From positions 726,082 through 790,081 of the forward strand of contig NZ_BMLV01000002.1 in the NCBI RefSeq assembly GCF_014645495.1: DNA of 64,000 bases, given 5' to 3'. Of the stretch, positions 1 to 8,673 are shown in pieces (the first letter of the stretch is position 1; every line of letters starts with the position of its first letter). The position numbers were made by a program, and so were the translations under genes. The notes beneath the pieces were generated by a model. It saw nothing but the letters and a program-made list of their open reading frames with translations, was not told the origin of the DNA and made no database searches. This DNA comes from Cloacibacterium rupense (GTDB taxonomy: Bacteria > Bacteroidota > Bacteroidia > Flavobacteriales > Weeksellaceae).

Positions 1-36
1 TATTTCTTGCCCGCAGTGGAAACAATTTTCTGCCAT
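1..36 (-). CDS. Partial N-terminus of a CcoI/FixI-like cation-transporting P-type ATPase
   Basis: On the minus strand an ATG at 36-34 opens a reading frame that runs off the window after 12 codons, reading MAENCFHCGQEI. The CxxC-type start (C-F-H-C) matches the N-terminal metal-binding domain found at the start of Bacteroidota heavy-metal ATPases of the CcoI type, which load copper into cbb3 cytochrome oxidase. A TAnnTTTG box on the same strand (60-53) lies just upstream. A divergent Crp/Fnr regulator is the neighbour commonly seen next to cco genes. Only 12 residues are visible, so the assignment rests on the motif and the context. Confidence 0.55.
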   Translation of the reverse strand, partial: MAENCFHCGQEI

Positions 37-52
37 CTGTTTATTAAAAATG

Positions 53-60
53 CAAAAATA
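53..60 (-). promoter_or_regulatory. -7 box of the partial ATPase gene
   Basis: Read on the minus strand the bases are TATTTTTG, matching TAnnTTTG. The box lies 16 bases upstream of the ATG at 36. No clear -33 TTTG is visible. Confidence 0.45.
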
Positions 61-97
61 AGACAAAAATAAATTATGATAAATTTTAAAAAAGTCG

Positions 98-105
98 TAA
101 TTTTG
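98..105 (+). promoter_or_regulatory. -7 box of the Crp/Fnr gene
   Basis: TAATTTTG matches TAnnTTTG and lies 36 bases before the ATG at 142. The expected -33 position holds only TATG, so the upstream element is weak; activation by a regulator is possible but not shown. Confidence 0.45.
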
Positions 106-141
106 CAAACTGATATTTAATAACTTATATACCTTATTCTT

Positions 142-855
142 ATGTCGTTAGAGAAACAACAGTTCATAGACAGTAAATTCCTTAGTGTTTTTAATGACAA
201 AGCATTTAAAGAAATTTTGTCTAAAGAAGATTACAATAAATACATAGAAGCGAGAAAAACAGTTTTCTTTAATAAAGGAGAAGCTCTTTTTGAAGAAGGC
301 AGTCCTGTAGAAGGTGTTTATTTTATAGAAAATGGAACTGCTAAGTTATACAAATTAGGATTTAATAGAAAAGAACAAATTTTAAGATTCATTAAAGAAG
401 GTGATATCATTGGTTATCGTTCTTTATTAGTAGGTGAGGCATACCAAGCAACTGCTGAAGCAATGAGTGATTTGCAAGCTATATTTATTCCTGGTGATGT
501 TTTTTTACATTTATTAGAAGTAGACCCTCAGCTTTCTTATGCGATGCTTCAAAAGATTTCCTTCGAGTTGGGCGAAAGTTCTAACACAGTAACTTTCTTA
601 GCACAAAAAACAGTAAGAGAAAGATTAGCAGAAGTATTACTCCTTTTAGAACAAAAATTAGGAACAGATCCTGAAGGGTTTATCAAAATTTCATTAACAA
701 GAGAAGAAATTGCTAACCTAATAGGAACAGCTACAGAAAGTGCTATTAGATTAATTTCAGAGTTTAAGCAAGATGATTATATTGCAGTGGAAGGAAGAAA
801 TATTAAAATCCTTAACCACGAAAAACTAAAAAAATTAGGACACGTAGTTCTTTAA
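142..855 (+). CDS. Crp/Fnr family transcriptional regulator
   Basis: The 237-residue protein has the Crp/Fnr layout: a cyclic-nucleotide-binding beta-roll (about residues 30-120, with FNKGEALFEEGSPVEGVYFI), a dimerisation helix, and a C-terminal winged helix-turn-helix from about residue 160, with the recognition segment LTREEIANLIGTATESAIRL near 185. It contains no cysteine, so unlike E. coli FNR it cannot hold an Fe-S cluster; its effector is unknown. It is divergent from a probable CcoI gene, which suggests control of respiration or oxygen response (inference). It is followed by its own terminator at 865-900. Confidence 0.85.
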   Translation: MSLEKQQFIDSKFLSVFNDKAFKEILSKEDYNKYIEARKTVFFNKGEALFEEGSPVEGVYFIENGTAKLYKLGFNRKEQILRFIKEGDIIGYRSLLVGEAYQATAEAMSDLQAIFIPGDVFLHLLEVDPQLSYAMLQKISFELGESSNTVTFLAQKTVRERLAEVLLLLEQKLGTDPEGFIKISLTREEIANLIGTATESAIRLISEFKQDDYIAVEGRNIKILNHEKLKKLGHVVL

Positions 856-864
856 AATATTTTC

Positions 865-900
865 AAGTTCCAAGTTTCTAGACTTGGAACTTTTATTTTT
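865..900 (+). terminator. Rho-independent terminator after the Crp/Fnr gene
   Basis: A perfect 10-bp stem, AAGTTCCAAG (865-874) with CTTGGAACTT (883-892), an 8-base loop and then a T-rich run to 900. Confidence 0.85.
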
Positions 901-902
901 AG

Positions 903-910
903 TAACTTTG
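903..910 (+). promoter_or_regulatory. -7 box of panB
   Basis: TAACTTTG matches TAnnTTTG, between the preceding terminator and the panB ATG at 943. A TTGG lies at 884-887, inside the terminator stem, with shorter than usual spacing. Confidence 0.45.
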
Positions 911-942
911 AAACATAAACCATAAACTCTGAACATAAGATT

Positions 943-1758
943 ATGTCTGTACACTCAGAAATAAAAAAAGTAACTACCGAAACCTTACGAAAAATGAAAT
1001 TCGATAAGGAAAAAATCACCATGCTTACCGCCTATGATTATACCACTGCCAAAATGGTAGACGCAGGTGGTGTAGATGCAATTTTGGTTGGTGATTCTGC
1101 TTCTAATGTAATGGCTGGCCACGAAACCACACTTCCTATAACTTTAGACCAAATGATTTATCATGCACAATGTGTGGTAAGAGGTGTAGATAGAGCTTTG
1201 GTAGTAGCGGATTTGCCTTTTGGAACGTACCAATCAGACCCTCAGAAAGCATTAGAGTCTGGCGTAAGAATGATGAAGGAATCTGGAGCGCATGCCATAA
1301 AAATAGAAGGCGGAGAAGAAATAGCAGAATCTGTATCTAGATTAGTAAAAGCAGGAATTCCTGTAATGGGGCATCTCGGTCTTACTCCGCAAAGTATCTA
1401 TCAATTTGGAACTTATAAGGTAAGAGCAAAAGAAGACGCTGAAGCTGAAAAACTTCTAAATGATGCGAAAATTCTAGAAAAACTGGGTTGTTTTGCATTG
1501 GTTTTAGAGAAAATACCTGCTAGTTTGGCAAAAAAAGTTTCAGAAAGCATCAGTATTCCAACTATTGGGATTGGAGCGGGTTCAGATTGTGATGGCCAAG
1601 TATTGGTCTATCATGATATGGTTGGTATGAATAAAGGTTTTTCGCCAAAATTCTTGAGAAGATATCTTGACCTTTATACCGAAATTACAGGGGCGGTTTC
1701 TCAGTATGTAAAAGATGTAAAAGACGTAAGTTTTCCTAATAAAGAAGAAAGTTATTAG
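943..1758 (+). CDS. panB: 3-methyl-2-oxobutanoate hydroxymethyltransferase (PanB)
   Basis: PanB makes ketopantoate from 2-oxoisovalerate and 5,10-methylene-THF, the first committed step of pantothenate and CoA synthesis, in the cytosol. The 271-residue protein has the normal family length and the family signatures along the TIM barrel: MLTAYDY near residue 28, the metal-binding segment ILVGDSASNVMAGHETT, VADLPFGTYQ, KIEGGEE, and GIGAGSDCDGQVLVYHD near the end of the barrel. The N-terminal start fits family length. It sits alone between two terminators, so it is probably monocistronic; no other pan gene is in the window. Confidence 0.95.
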   Translation: MSVHSEIKKVTTETLRKMKFDKEKITMLTAYDYTTAKMVDAGGVDAILVGDSASNVMAGHETTLPITLDQMIYHAQCVVRGVDRALVVADLPFGTYQSDPQKALESGVRMMKESGAHAIKIEGGEEIAESVSRLVKAGIPVMGHLGLTPQSIYQFGTYKVRAKEDAEAEKLLNDAKILEKLGCFALVLEKIPASLAKKVSESISIPTIGIGAGSDCDGQVLVYHDMVGMNKGFSPKFLRRYLDLYTEITGAVSQYVKDVKDVSFPNKEESY

Positions 1759-1782
1759 GAAAAATATTCTTATAATAAACTT

Positions 1783-1815
1783 AAAAGTTGAGTGCAATTG
1801 CTCAACTTTTTCTTT
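1783..1815 (+). terminator. Terminator after panB
   Basis: AAAAGTTGAG (1783-1792), an 8-base loop, CTCAACTTTT (1801-1810) and a T-rich tail. Confidence 0.85.
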
Positions 1816-1821
1816 ATTTCA

Positions 1822-1829
1822 TAAATTTG
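1822..1829 (+). promoter_or_regulatory. -7 box of the RluA-type gene
   Basis: TAAATTTG matches TAnnTTTG and lies 16 bases before the ATG at 1846, directly after the panB terminator. Confidence 0.5.
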
Positions 1830-1845
1830 TATTTTAAATATTGTA

Positions 1846-2544
1846 ATGTCTTCAAAAAACGAAAATATTTCTTCTCAAATCCTCTACGAAGATAATCACC
1901 TACTTGTTATTAATAAAAAAGTAGGGCAATTGGTGCAAGGTGATAAAACCGGCGATGAGTCTTTGCTAGATTCTATCAAAAATTTTATTAAAAATAGAGA
2001 TAATAAACCTGGAAATGTTTTCTTAGGTTTGGTTCATAGAATTGATAGGCCAACTTCTGGTTTGGTGATATATGCCAAGACTTCTAAAGCGCTTACAAGG
2101 CTTACTCAAATGGTGAAAAACCGTGAAATAAAAAAAACATATTGGGCAGTGGTAGCCAAAGAAATGATTCCTCAGTCACAACGTTTGGTGCATTATCTCA
2201 AAAAAAATGAAAAAACCAATAAAGCTACAGTTTTTACAAAACCTACAGATGGTGCTAAAGAAGCAATCCTCACCTACAATATCATTAAAACTTTAGATAA
2301 TTATCTGCTTTTGGAAATAGATTTAGAAACAGGAAGGCATCACCAAATAAGAGCGCAATTATCTAAAAACGGTACATCTATAAAAGGTGATTTAAAGTAC
2401 GGTTCACCACGCTCTAATCCTGATGGAGGAATCAATCTTCATGCTAGAAAATTAGAATTCATGCATCCTGTAACTAAAGAAAATATAGAAATTACAGCGC
2501 CGGTTCCACAGAACGATGCTGTTTGGCGAGCTTGCGAAGGATAA
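1846..2544 (+). CDS. RluA family pseudouridine synthase
   Basis: Converts uridine to pseudouridine in rRNA or tRNA. The catalytic motif HRIDRPTSGLVIYAKT, with the nucleophilic Asp after HRI, is at about residues 66-81, and the later family motifs LEIDLETGRHHQIRAQL and INLHARKLEFMHP follow. At 232 residues it lacks an N-terminal S4 domain, as in RluA, TruC and several Bacteroidota paralogues, so the exact target cannot be named. It ends on a shared bidirectional terminator facing the convergent beta-barrel gene. Confidence 0.9.
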   Translation: MSSKNENISSQILYEDNHLLVINKKVGQLVQGDKTGDESLLDSIKNFIKNRDNKPGNVFLGLVHRIDRPTSGLVIYAKTSKALTRLTQMVKNREIKKTYWAVVAKEMIPQSQRLVHYLKKNEKTNKATVFTKPTDGAKEAILTYNIIKTLDNYLLLEIDLETGRHHQIRAQLSKNGTSIKGDLKYGSPRSNPDGGINLHARKLEFMHPVTKENIEITAPVPQNDAVWRACEG

Positions 2545-2573
2545 AAAAATCCGAGAAATTTCTCGGATTTTTT
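2544..2573. terminator. Bidirectional terminator between convergent genes
   Basis: A perfect 15+15 palindrome with no loop spacer, centred between 2558 and 2559 and built on AAATCCGAGAAA. A and T runs on the two sides let it serve both the RluA-type gene and the minus-strand beta-barrel gene. Confidence 0.9.
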
Positions 2574-2575
2574 CT

Positions 2576-4798
2576 TTATTGATTAGGAAGACCAGAATCA
2601 TCTTTTTTGTCTTGTTTAATGAGGTTCGGGTCTTCTTTTGCCAATTTATTTTTGGTAGGAAGTTTATAATTAATAGAAATTCCAAAATTTTGAGAATCAA
2701 AATTATTCCCGAGATATAAATTAGAATTGTTATAAAGTGAAGTTACAGCATTTACATTGGTTCTAAAGAGGTCATTGGCAAATACAGAAACCGTAAGTCT
2801 ATCTTTTAAGAATTTTTTGGTAGCAGTTAGGTCGAAACTATTCATCCAAGGTTTTTCCATTCTGTAGTAATACCAATTTCCTTTGGTCATTGTGCCATAA
2901 TTAGCTACTAATTTTATGTCTTGAGGTAAAATAAATTGTGCCATGATATTGAAAATCCAAAATCCTTTGTTATTGTTATTAGGAAGTTCATGAAATTGAT
3001 ATCCTGCATAAACATAAAGGAAATTCATTTTATCAGGATTGATATTGAATTTCATGGTTTCTTTTAAACCTTTAGTAAAAAGCATAAAAGGGATGGGTAA
3101 TCCAAAATTGAAATTATGAATTTTCATAGAAGATACATTAACAAAACCATTGCTCACACCATAGGCTTCTCTATTGTCAATAATAGGTTTTTCTTCAAAA
3201 AAATATTTCTTTTCAGCAAATTGAATCGATTGGTTCTCTGCCAAACTCATATTATAACCAATAAATGCGTAATCAAAGACAGAAAGCTTCGCTTCGAAAT
3301 TATTAAAAATAGTAGGTTGTAAATTAGGATTTCCTCCGAAACTGATATTTCCGTTTTGGTAATTGGTATTATTTGGGTTGAGCCAAGAAATATTTGGTAA
3401 TTGTATTTTTCTATTATAATTCAAAGCAAAATAAATCTGCTGCCCGAAATTATACTGAATACTTGCATTAGGAAAAAGACTAAATTTTTTAAATGGGATT
3501 AAATTTTCTGTCAACTTTCCGGTCTTCAAATCAACTGTTTTTCCAGAAATGTCATAAGCTTCTGCTCTGGCTCCTAAGGTAAAATCAAATTTCTTTTTCT
3601 TAGCTTGAATTTCTGCATAAGTAGAAGTGGTTTGTCTTTGGTATTCTAGATTGGTAACTCCAAAAGAATCGGTATCATAATCTAATCTTTCAAACAATCC
3701 ACCAATTGAAATTTTCCCTTCATCTAATATTTTAATTGGTTGAGAATAATCAATTCTGAAAGTGGCTACATTTTGATTGGAACTTGTCTCTAAATTATTG
3801 TTTTGAGTAGTAGAAGTAGATTCAATGTATTTTTTTCCATCTAAAACATAGTCAGAATCAAAAGTGTTATAACTTGCATTCAAGTCTAATTTTTTGTTTT
3901 TATCGTCAAATTTTACTTGATAAGTTACACTTAAATCTTTTCTCCAGTTTTTAGTTTCTCCAAAGTCTTTGGTTGTATAATCATCTATGCTGTAGATGTA
4001 ATTGGGAGCGGTTCCTGTTCTATTGGCAATAAAGCCATAACTGTTGTTTTCGGTGTCATTATTATTGTGGTTAATATCATAATTGACCAATAATCTGTCT
4101 TTTCCTATATCAAAAGTAAGCGCAGATTTCACAAAATAACCTCTATTGAGTTGCTCTGAAAACACATTAGAAACTTTATCAATAATAGATTCTCTGTAGG
4201 TTTCTCTATAATTTTGTCCGAAATTAAGTTGCCAACCGAAATATTTATTTTTGGCATTTAATAAAATTGAGTTATTGGTTCTGTTTCTGTATTTTTCGTA
4301 ATTGGTGAAAGCGTATCTTCCTGTATAAGTAGCAGAAAGATATTTTTGAGCATTTTTATTGGTGATAATATTGATGATTGCACCACCAGAAGTAGCAGGA
4401 AATTCCGAGCCGGGTTGTGTAACCACTTCTACTCGTTCTACAGAATTGGCAGGCATTCCCTCTAGAAAAGCTTGCAGTTGATTTCCGCCAATGTTCAGCG
4501 GTCTTCCGTCCATATAAACATCTAATTGTTTTCCTTGGTACATCATTCCAGCTACATCGGAGACGATAAGTCCGGGTAGTTTTTTCAATCCTTCGCTTAG
4601 ATTACCAGTATTTAGATGCGCTTGTTCAGAAAAATCAAAAATAGTTCTGTCTGCTTTTTGTTCTACGGCTTTTTTGGTCTTGGTAATGGTTACACCGTCT
4701 ATTTGTTTTTCTTTTGCCGTGTCATTTTTATTGGTTTGAGAAAAACCCAACTGCGAGATAAACAACAACCCTGTTGCTATAATAAAATTTCTTTTCAT
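2576..4798 (-). CDS. Outer-membrane beta-barrel (TonB-receptor-like) protein
   Basis: A signal peptide starting MKRNFIIATGLLFISQLGFS is followed by a short TonB-box-like stretch (KEKQIDGVTITKTKK), a plug domain with LSEGLKKLPGLIVS and the receptor hallmark VERVEVVTQPGSEFPATSGG about residues 115-140, and then a long barrel with many alternating aromatic strands to residue 740. It resembles the Bacteroidota 'outer membrane beta-barrel family' that lacks the N-terminal carboxypeptidase-like domain. The substrate is unknown. The start is taken at 4798 (MKRN...); an ATG two codons upstream at 4804 is also possible. It faces the TlpA-like gene on the same strand, with a terminator between them, so it is probably transcribed separately. 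Confidence 0.8.
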   Translation of the reverse strand: MKRNFIIATGLLFISQLGFSQTNKNDTAKEKQIDGVTITKTKKAVEQKADRTIFDFSEQAHLNTGNLSEGLKKLPGLIVSDVAGMMYQGKQLDVYMDGRPLNIGGNQLQAFLEGMPANSVERVEVVTQPGSEFPATSGGAIINIITNKNAQKYLSATYTGRYAFTNYEKYRNRTNNSILLNAKNKYFGWQLNFGQNYRETYRESIIDKVSNVFSEQLNRGYFVKSALTFDIGKDRLLVNYDINHNNNDTENNSYGFIANRTGTAPNYIYSIDDYTTKDFGETKNWRKDLSVTYQVKFDDKNKKLDLNASYNTFDSDYVLDGKKYIESTSTTQNNNLETSSNQNVATFRIDYSQPIKILDEGKISIGGLFERLDYDTDSFGVTNLEYQRQTTSTYAEIQAKKKKFDFTLGARAEAYDISGKTVDLKTGKLTENLIPFKKFSLFPNASIQYNFGQQIYFALNYNRKIQLPNISWLNPNNTNYQNGNISFGGNPNLQPTIFNNFEAKLSVFDYAFIGYNMSLAENQSIQFAEKKYFFEEKPIIDNREAYGVSNGFVNVSSMKIHNFNFGLPIPFMLFTKGLKETMKFNINPDKMNFLYVYAGYQFHELPNNNNKGFWIFNIMAQFILPQDIKLVANYGTMTKGNWYYYRMEKPWMNSFDLTATKKFLKDRLTVSVFANDLFRTNVNAVTSLYNNSNLYLGNNFDSQNFGISINYKLPTKNKLAKEDPNLIKQDKKDDSGLPNQ

Positions 4799-4852
4799 AT
4801 TCATTTTAGTTCTCCTTATAAGACAACTGAAATCTTATTTTGTTACATCAAA

Positions 4853-4880
4853 AAAGTCACTCTTTTTTTAGAGTGACTTT
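4853..4880 (-). terminator. Terminator after the TlpA-like gene
   Basis: AAAGTCACTCT (4853-4863) pairs perfectly with AGAGTGACTTT (4870-4880) around a 6-base loop. On the minus strand it is followed by a T run. Confidence 0.85.
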
Positions 4881-4904
4881 AATAAGTTTTTTTTTAAGAT
4901 AATT

Positions 4905-6761
4905 TTATAAATTTTCTGCAATTAATGCTCCTAAATTGCCGTCATAACCTTCGCTTCTTGAAATGATATTTCCTTCTTTGTTAATTATTATTTCGCAAGG
5001 AACTCCTTTGATTTTAAAGCTTTGTGCAACTTTGTCATCTAAGTCTAACAATACATTGAATGTGTATTTGTTGTCAGAAATAAATTTTGCTACTGTTTTT
5101 TTAACGTCTTCAGGTTTTTTGTTTTCTTGTACATCTACAAAGAAAAACTCTACATCTTTACCTTTATATTGATTCACTAATTCTTGCATATGAGGAAGTG
5201 AAGATCTGCAAGGACCACACCAAGTCCCCCAGAAATCAAGCACTACAATTTTCCCTTTGTAATCAGATAGTTTTACTGTTTTTCCTTCTAAATTTGTTAA
5301 TGAAAAATCTTTGGCTTTTAAATCACCACCGTAATATTTATAGAGTTCTTGTTGCGCTTTTTTAGTTGCTATTTTTTTGTTTTCTGTTCTTAATTTTTCA
5401 ATTTCTTGGGTTGGTAGATTTTGAGATTGGTAAATTTCAGATAGTTTATGGTATAGATTATCACTTATATTATTTTCTTTCAATAAGTTATAGATGTAGT
5501 TTTTTACAAAATCGTTTCCTTTTACTTTTTCTGCTGATAAAACGTATCTTTCTCTATTGCTGTCATCTATAAAATCAAAATTGATAAACTTACTTTGTTC
5601 AGCGAATGCTTCTTGGTATCTTTTCTGCTTATAAAGTATCATTCCTAGGGCATCAGTATAGAACATAAATTTTTGGTCATAGTTAGATTGGGCATCATAT
5701 TCATTCAGAGTATTTATCTTTTCACTGTATATTTCTAGTGATTTTCTTGCGAGTTTTTCTGCAAAATCTAGGTCTTTTCCTTCAGAATTGATGCGGTCTC
5801 CGTCTGCAAGCTTCCAAGCAGTTTCATTATATAAATTTGCAGTAAGCCAATTATTAGAAATTTCTTTTTCAAATTTTTCTATTCTCTCCCAATTTTTTTC
5901 TTCAATTGCTTTTTTAAGTAAAACTGTTCTAATTTGGTCAATGGTTTGTATGTCATAAAAATGTTTTGAATATTTTTGAAACTCAGAGATAAATTGATTG
6001 ACTATAGTTTCATCTAATTGAAAATCAGGTTGTCTTATTTTGTCAAAAAAACTATCAGAAAATTTAGATTTAGCTAAAAGTCCTTTGGGATATTTTTCTA
6101 AAATGATTTTAGAAAGTTGCTCTTCTTTGTCGAAATTATTTGCATTTCTATAATAAAAGATTGCTTTGACTAAACTATTTTCGTCCTCTTTATTTTCCAA
6201 TTCTTTCGCATATTTTTCGGATAACAATTTTCCTTTTTCTGGATTAGCTTTATTTACAGCAATTAGATATTTAAAATAAGTTTCAGAGTAATCTTTTAAT
6301 TTAGGATAGGTCTTAAATAAGTTTTCAAATTCTGATGATAATTTGGCATCAGGATAATTGAGTTTAAAAACATAATTAGCAAATTCCATCAAAATGAGTC
6401 TGTCTGCTTCTGGTTCTCCATTTTTAGTATTTTTTAAATAATAAGTAAATGCTTTGTCTTCATTTTTATCGGTATAAGTTTCATTGTTATTTTTGAAAAT
6501 CATCATTACCGTTTTTATAGAATCAGGGAGTTTAATGGTGAACTCATATTTAGAATTCACTTTTTTTAGTGGTGATTTTCTTTCTCCGATACTGCTTATG
6601 TAATTGGCATATACATTATCTGGAACATTGATTCCTTTTTCTGGTTCATAAATAAATACGTTTTCTTTGCCAGATACAACTTTGTTTTTAGGGTAGATTT
6701 TAGAATTTTGCGAGAAGCTAAGAATACTTAATAAAGTAAACAAAATGGTTATTTTTTTCAT
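4905..6761 (-). CDS. Large exported TlpA-like thioredoxin family protein
   Basis: The C-terminal 130 residues form a TlpA/ResA-type thioredoxin domain: AKDFSLTNLEGKTVKLSDYKG, then VLDFWGTWCGPCRSS with the redox pair at about C515 and C518, and the cis-Pro segment IKGVPCEIIINKEG. The N-terminal 480 residues are lysine-, glutamate- and aromatic-rich and look like helical repeats of the kind fused to TlpA domains in Bacteroidota; no specific function is recognised for them. A signal peptide, MKKITILFTLLSILSFS, starts at 6761. The upstream ATG at 6782 would overlap the promoter box at 6780-6787, so 6761 is preferred. A periplasmic thiol-disulfide reductase role is inferred. Confidence 0.8.
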   Translation of the reverse strand: MKKITILFTLLSILSFSQNSKIYPKNKVVSGKENVFIYEPEKGINVPDNVYANYISSIGERKSPLKKVNSKYEFTIKLPDSIKTVMMIFKNNNETYTDKNEDKAFTYYLKNTKNGEPEADRLILMEFANYVFKLNYPDAKLSSEFENLFKTYPKLKDYSETYFKYLIAVNKANPEKGKLLSEKYAKELENKEDENSLVKAIFYYRNANNFDKEEQLSKIILEKYPKGLLAKSKFSDSFFDKIRQPDFQLDETIVNQFISEFQKYSKHFYDIQTIDQIRTVLLKKAIEEKNWERIEKFEKEISNNWLTANLYNETAWKLADGDRINSEGKDLDFAEKLARKSLEIYSEKINTLNEYDAQSNYDQKFMFYTDALGMILYKQKRYQEAFAEQSKFINFDFIDDSNRERYVLSAEKVKGNDFVKNYIYNLLKENNISDNLYHKLSEIYQSQNLPTQEIEKLRTENKKIATKKAQQELYKYYGGDLKAKDFSLTNLEGKTVKLSDYKGKIVVLDFWGTWCGPCRSSLPHMQELVNQYKGKDVEFFFVDVQENKKPEDVKKTVAKFISDNKYTFNVLLDLDDKVAQSFKIKGVPCEIIINKEGNIISRSEGYDGNLGALIAENL

Positions 6762-6779
6762 TTTAGATTGATTTTTATT

Positions 6780-6787
6780 CAAAATTA
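6780..6787 (-). promoter_or_regulatory. -7 box of the TlpA-like gene
   Basis: Minus-strand TAATTTTG matches TAnnTTTG and lies 18 bases upstream of the ATG at 6761. Its position decides against the in-frame ATG at 6782. Confidence 0.5.
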
Positions 6788-6911
6788 TATTTTAATAGCT
6801 TAATACGATTGTTAAAATCTGCTAAAACTTACATTTCCTCTATCAATACTTTTTGCAGATAAAAATGAGGGTTTTGTAGAAAAGCACTATACTTTTCTAG
6901 GATATAAATAC

Positions 6912-6919
6912 TAATTTTG
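6912..6919 (+). promoter_or_regulatory. -7 box of the LytS-type kinase gene
   Basis: TAATTTTG ends only five bases before the ATG at 6925, which predicts a leaderless or almost leaderless transcript. Confidence 0.5.
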
Positions 6920-6924
6920 TAAGA

Positions 6925-7926
6925 ATGAGAAAGTTCACATTGCCACTTATACATATTATAGTCTGGGTATATTTATTTTATACTATGCTTTTTATTAGTG
7001 TAGAAGACGAATCCATATTTGCCAGCCTTTTAACATATTCTACGATTTTAATAAATGTAGCAACTTTTTATTTTAATTATTTTTTTATTTTACCAAAAAT
7101 CACGTATAATCCAAATACCAAAAAAACAGTAATAAGTATAGTTATTATTATTTTGTTTTATGTTTTTCTGAAATATTTCATAGAAGAAATTTTAATTATT
7201 AAAATTTTAAAAACAAAAGTTCTATATATGAAAGACAGTTTTATTTGGTTTTTAAATTTCAGTATTATTCAATCTACCATGCCAATTTTGTTCAGTAGTT
7301 TTATATGGTTTATTGACAATTCTTTCAAAGTTGAAAAAGAAAGACAAGAATTACTCCAACAAAAAAACGAAGCCGAAATGTCTCTTCTGAAATCACAAAT
7401 CAATCCGCATTTTATTTTTAATACCCTTAATAATATTTATTCTCTAGTCAATCAAAAGTCTGATAAATCTCTGAATGCCATAGAAAAATTGGGAGATTTG
7501 TTAAGGTTTTCTACTACAGAAATTAGAAAAGACTTTACCAGTTTACATGATGAAATTCAATATCTTAAAAATTATATAGATTTAGAAAGTTTAAGGATTT
7601 CTACCCCAGAAAATATTCTTTTTGAAGATAAAACAGAGAATAAAGATTTGAAAATTGCACCAATGATTCTCATTCCGTTTGTTGAAAATGTTTTCAAACA
7701 CGGTAATTTGAGAGATTTTCCGCTTGAAATTTCCATTGAAACAAAAGCGAACCAATTGTTATTTCATCAAAAAAATAAAATTTCAAACTTAGAAAAAGAT
7801 AAAAGTTCAGGAATTGGAATTGAAAACGTAAAAAAACGACTTTCCATTATTTATCCAGATAAGCATCAACTTGAAATTTTGAATGATGGTGAGTTTTACG
7901 AAGTAAATTTGATGGTAAATTTATGA
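6925..7926 (+). CDS. LytS-type sensor histidine kinase
   Basis: The N-terminal half has about four membrane helices (for example IHIIVWVYLFYTMLFI and TVISIVIIILFYVFLKYF). A short coiled coil leads to the His_kinase domain with SQINPHFIFNTLNNIYSL; the phospho-acceptor is about H162. The ATPase N-box reads ILIPFVENVFKHG and the G-box SGIGIENVKKRL. This is the LytS/YehU class, not the classical HisKA class. The stop overlaps the start of the LytTR regulator by four bases (ATGA), so the pair is co-transcribed and translationally coupled. There is no extracellular sensing domain, so the signal is probably sensed in the membrane. Confidence 0.9.
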   Translation: MRKFTLPLIHIIVWVYLFYTMLFISVEDESIFASLLTYSTILINVATFYFNYFFILPKITYNPNTKKTVISIVIIILFYVFLKYFIEEILIIKILKTKVLYMKDSFIWFLNFSIIQSTMPILFSSFIWFIDNSFKVEKERQELLQQKNEAEMSLLKSQINPHFIFNTLNNIYSLVNQKSDKSLNAIEKLGDLLRFSTTEIRKDFTSLHDEIQYLKNYIDLESLRISTPENILFEDKTENKDLKIAPMILIPFVENVFKHGNLRDFPLEISIETKANQLLFHQKNKISNLEKDKSSGIGIENVKKRLSIIYPDKHQLEILNDGEFYEVNLMVNL

Positions 7927-8621
7927 AAATTAAATGTTTAATAATTGATGATGAACCTCTAGCAATTCGTTTGTTAGAAGATTATATTTCTAAAACCTAT
8001 TTTTTGGAGTTCGGGTTCTCTACGGTAAATCCGCTGATGGGTTTACAAAAAATGAAAGAAGAATCTTATGATTTGGTTTTTCTAGATATTCAGATGCCAG
8101 AACTTAATGGGATGGATTTTTTGAAAATCATTAAAAATAAAACGCCCATCATTCTTACAACAGCCTATTCTGATTTCGCCCTAGAAAGTTATGAATACGG
8201 AGTGGTGGATTATCTCTTGAAGCCCATTTCTTATGACAGATTTTACAAAAGTGTTTTGAGGGTTAAAGATCGATTTTTAGAGAATTCTTCAGAAAAATCA
8301 ATCATAGAAGAAAATGATTTTTTCTTTGTAAAATCTGAAGGGAAAAAAGTAAAAGTACATTTTCAAGAAATTCTTTATATAGAAGGTTTGCGAGATTATG
8401 TGAATATAAAAACCACGTCAGACGAGTTTATCATTTTAGAAAATCTTAAAAACTTAGAAAATTTGCTTCCTAAATATTTTAAAAGAATTCATAAATCGTA
8501 TATTGTAAATCTTCAGAAAATCACTTCTATTGATGGCAATAAGGTTTTTATAGAAAAATTTCCCATAAATATTGGCGAAACTTATAAAGTGTCTTTTCAG
8601 AATTGGTTTAAGAGCCAATAA
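7923..8621 (+). CDS. LytTR family response regulator
   Basis: The N-terminal receiver domain has IIDDEPLAIRLL, the phospho-acceptor Asp at about residue 55 in VFLDIQMPELNG, the Thr/Ser position in PIILTTAYSD, and the conserved Lys in DYLLKPIS. The C-terminal LytTR DNA-binding domain runs from about residue 135 (FFVKSEGKKVKVHFQEILYI to YFKRIHKSYIVN). It is the partner of the overlapping LytS-type kinase. Targets are unknown; the flanking TlpA-like gene is divergent and could be one. Confidence 0.92.
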   Translation: MKIKCLIIDDEPLAIRLLEDYISKTYFLEFGFSTVNPLMGLQKMKEESYDLVFLDIQMPELNGMDFLKIIKNKTPIILTTAYSDFALESYEYGVVDYLLKPISYDRFYKSVLRVKDRFLENSSEKSIIEENDFFFVKSEGKKVKVHFQEILYIEGLRDYVNIKTTSDEFIILENLKNLENLLPKYFKRIHKSYIVNLQKITSIDGNKVFIEKFPINIGETYKVSFQNWFKSQ

Positions 8622-8647
8622 AAAACCACCCGAAAAACTTCGAGTGG
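8620..8647. terminator. Terminator between lytR-type gene and acnA
   Basis: CCACCCGAA (8626-8634) pairs with TTCGAGTGG (8639-8647). On the minus strand the single mismatch becomes a G-U pair and the stem is followed by a run of T, so it mainly serves acnA; it may also stop the plus-strand operon. Confidence 0.75.
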
Positions 8648-8673
8648 CAATCAATATATTTAAAAATCTAATT

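Noticed and set aside
909..935. AAACATAAACCATAAACT low-complexity stretch before panB as a repeat element
   Set aside because: Too short and simple; no second copy of the same sequence was seen in the window.
2576..4798. SusC-type nutrient receptor
   Set aside because: It is too short, lacks the N-terminal carboxypeptidase-like domain and has no susD partner.
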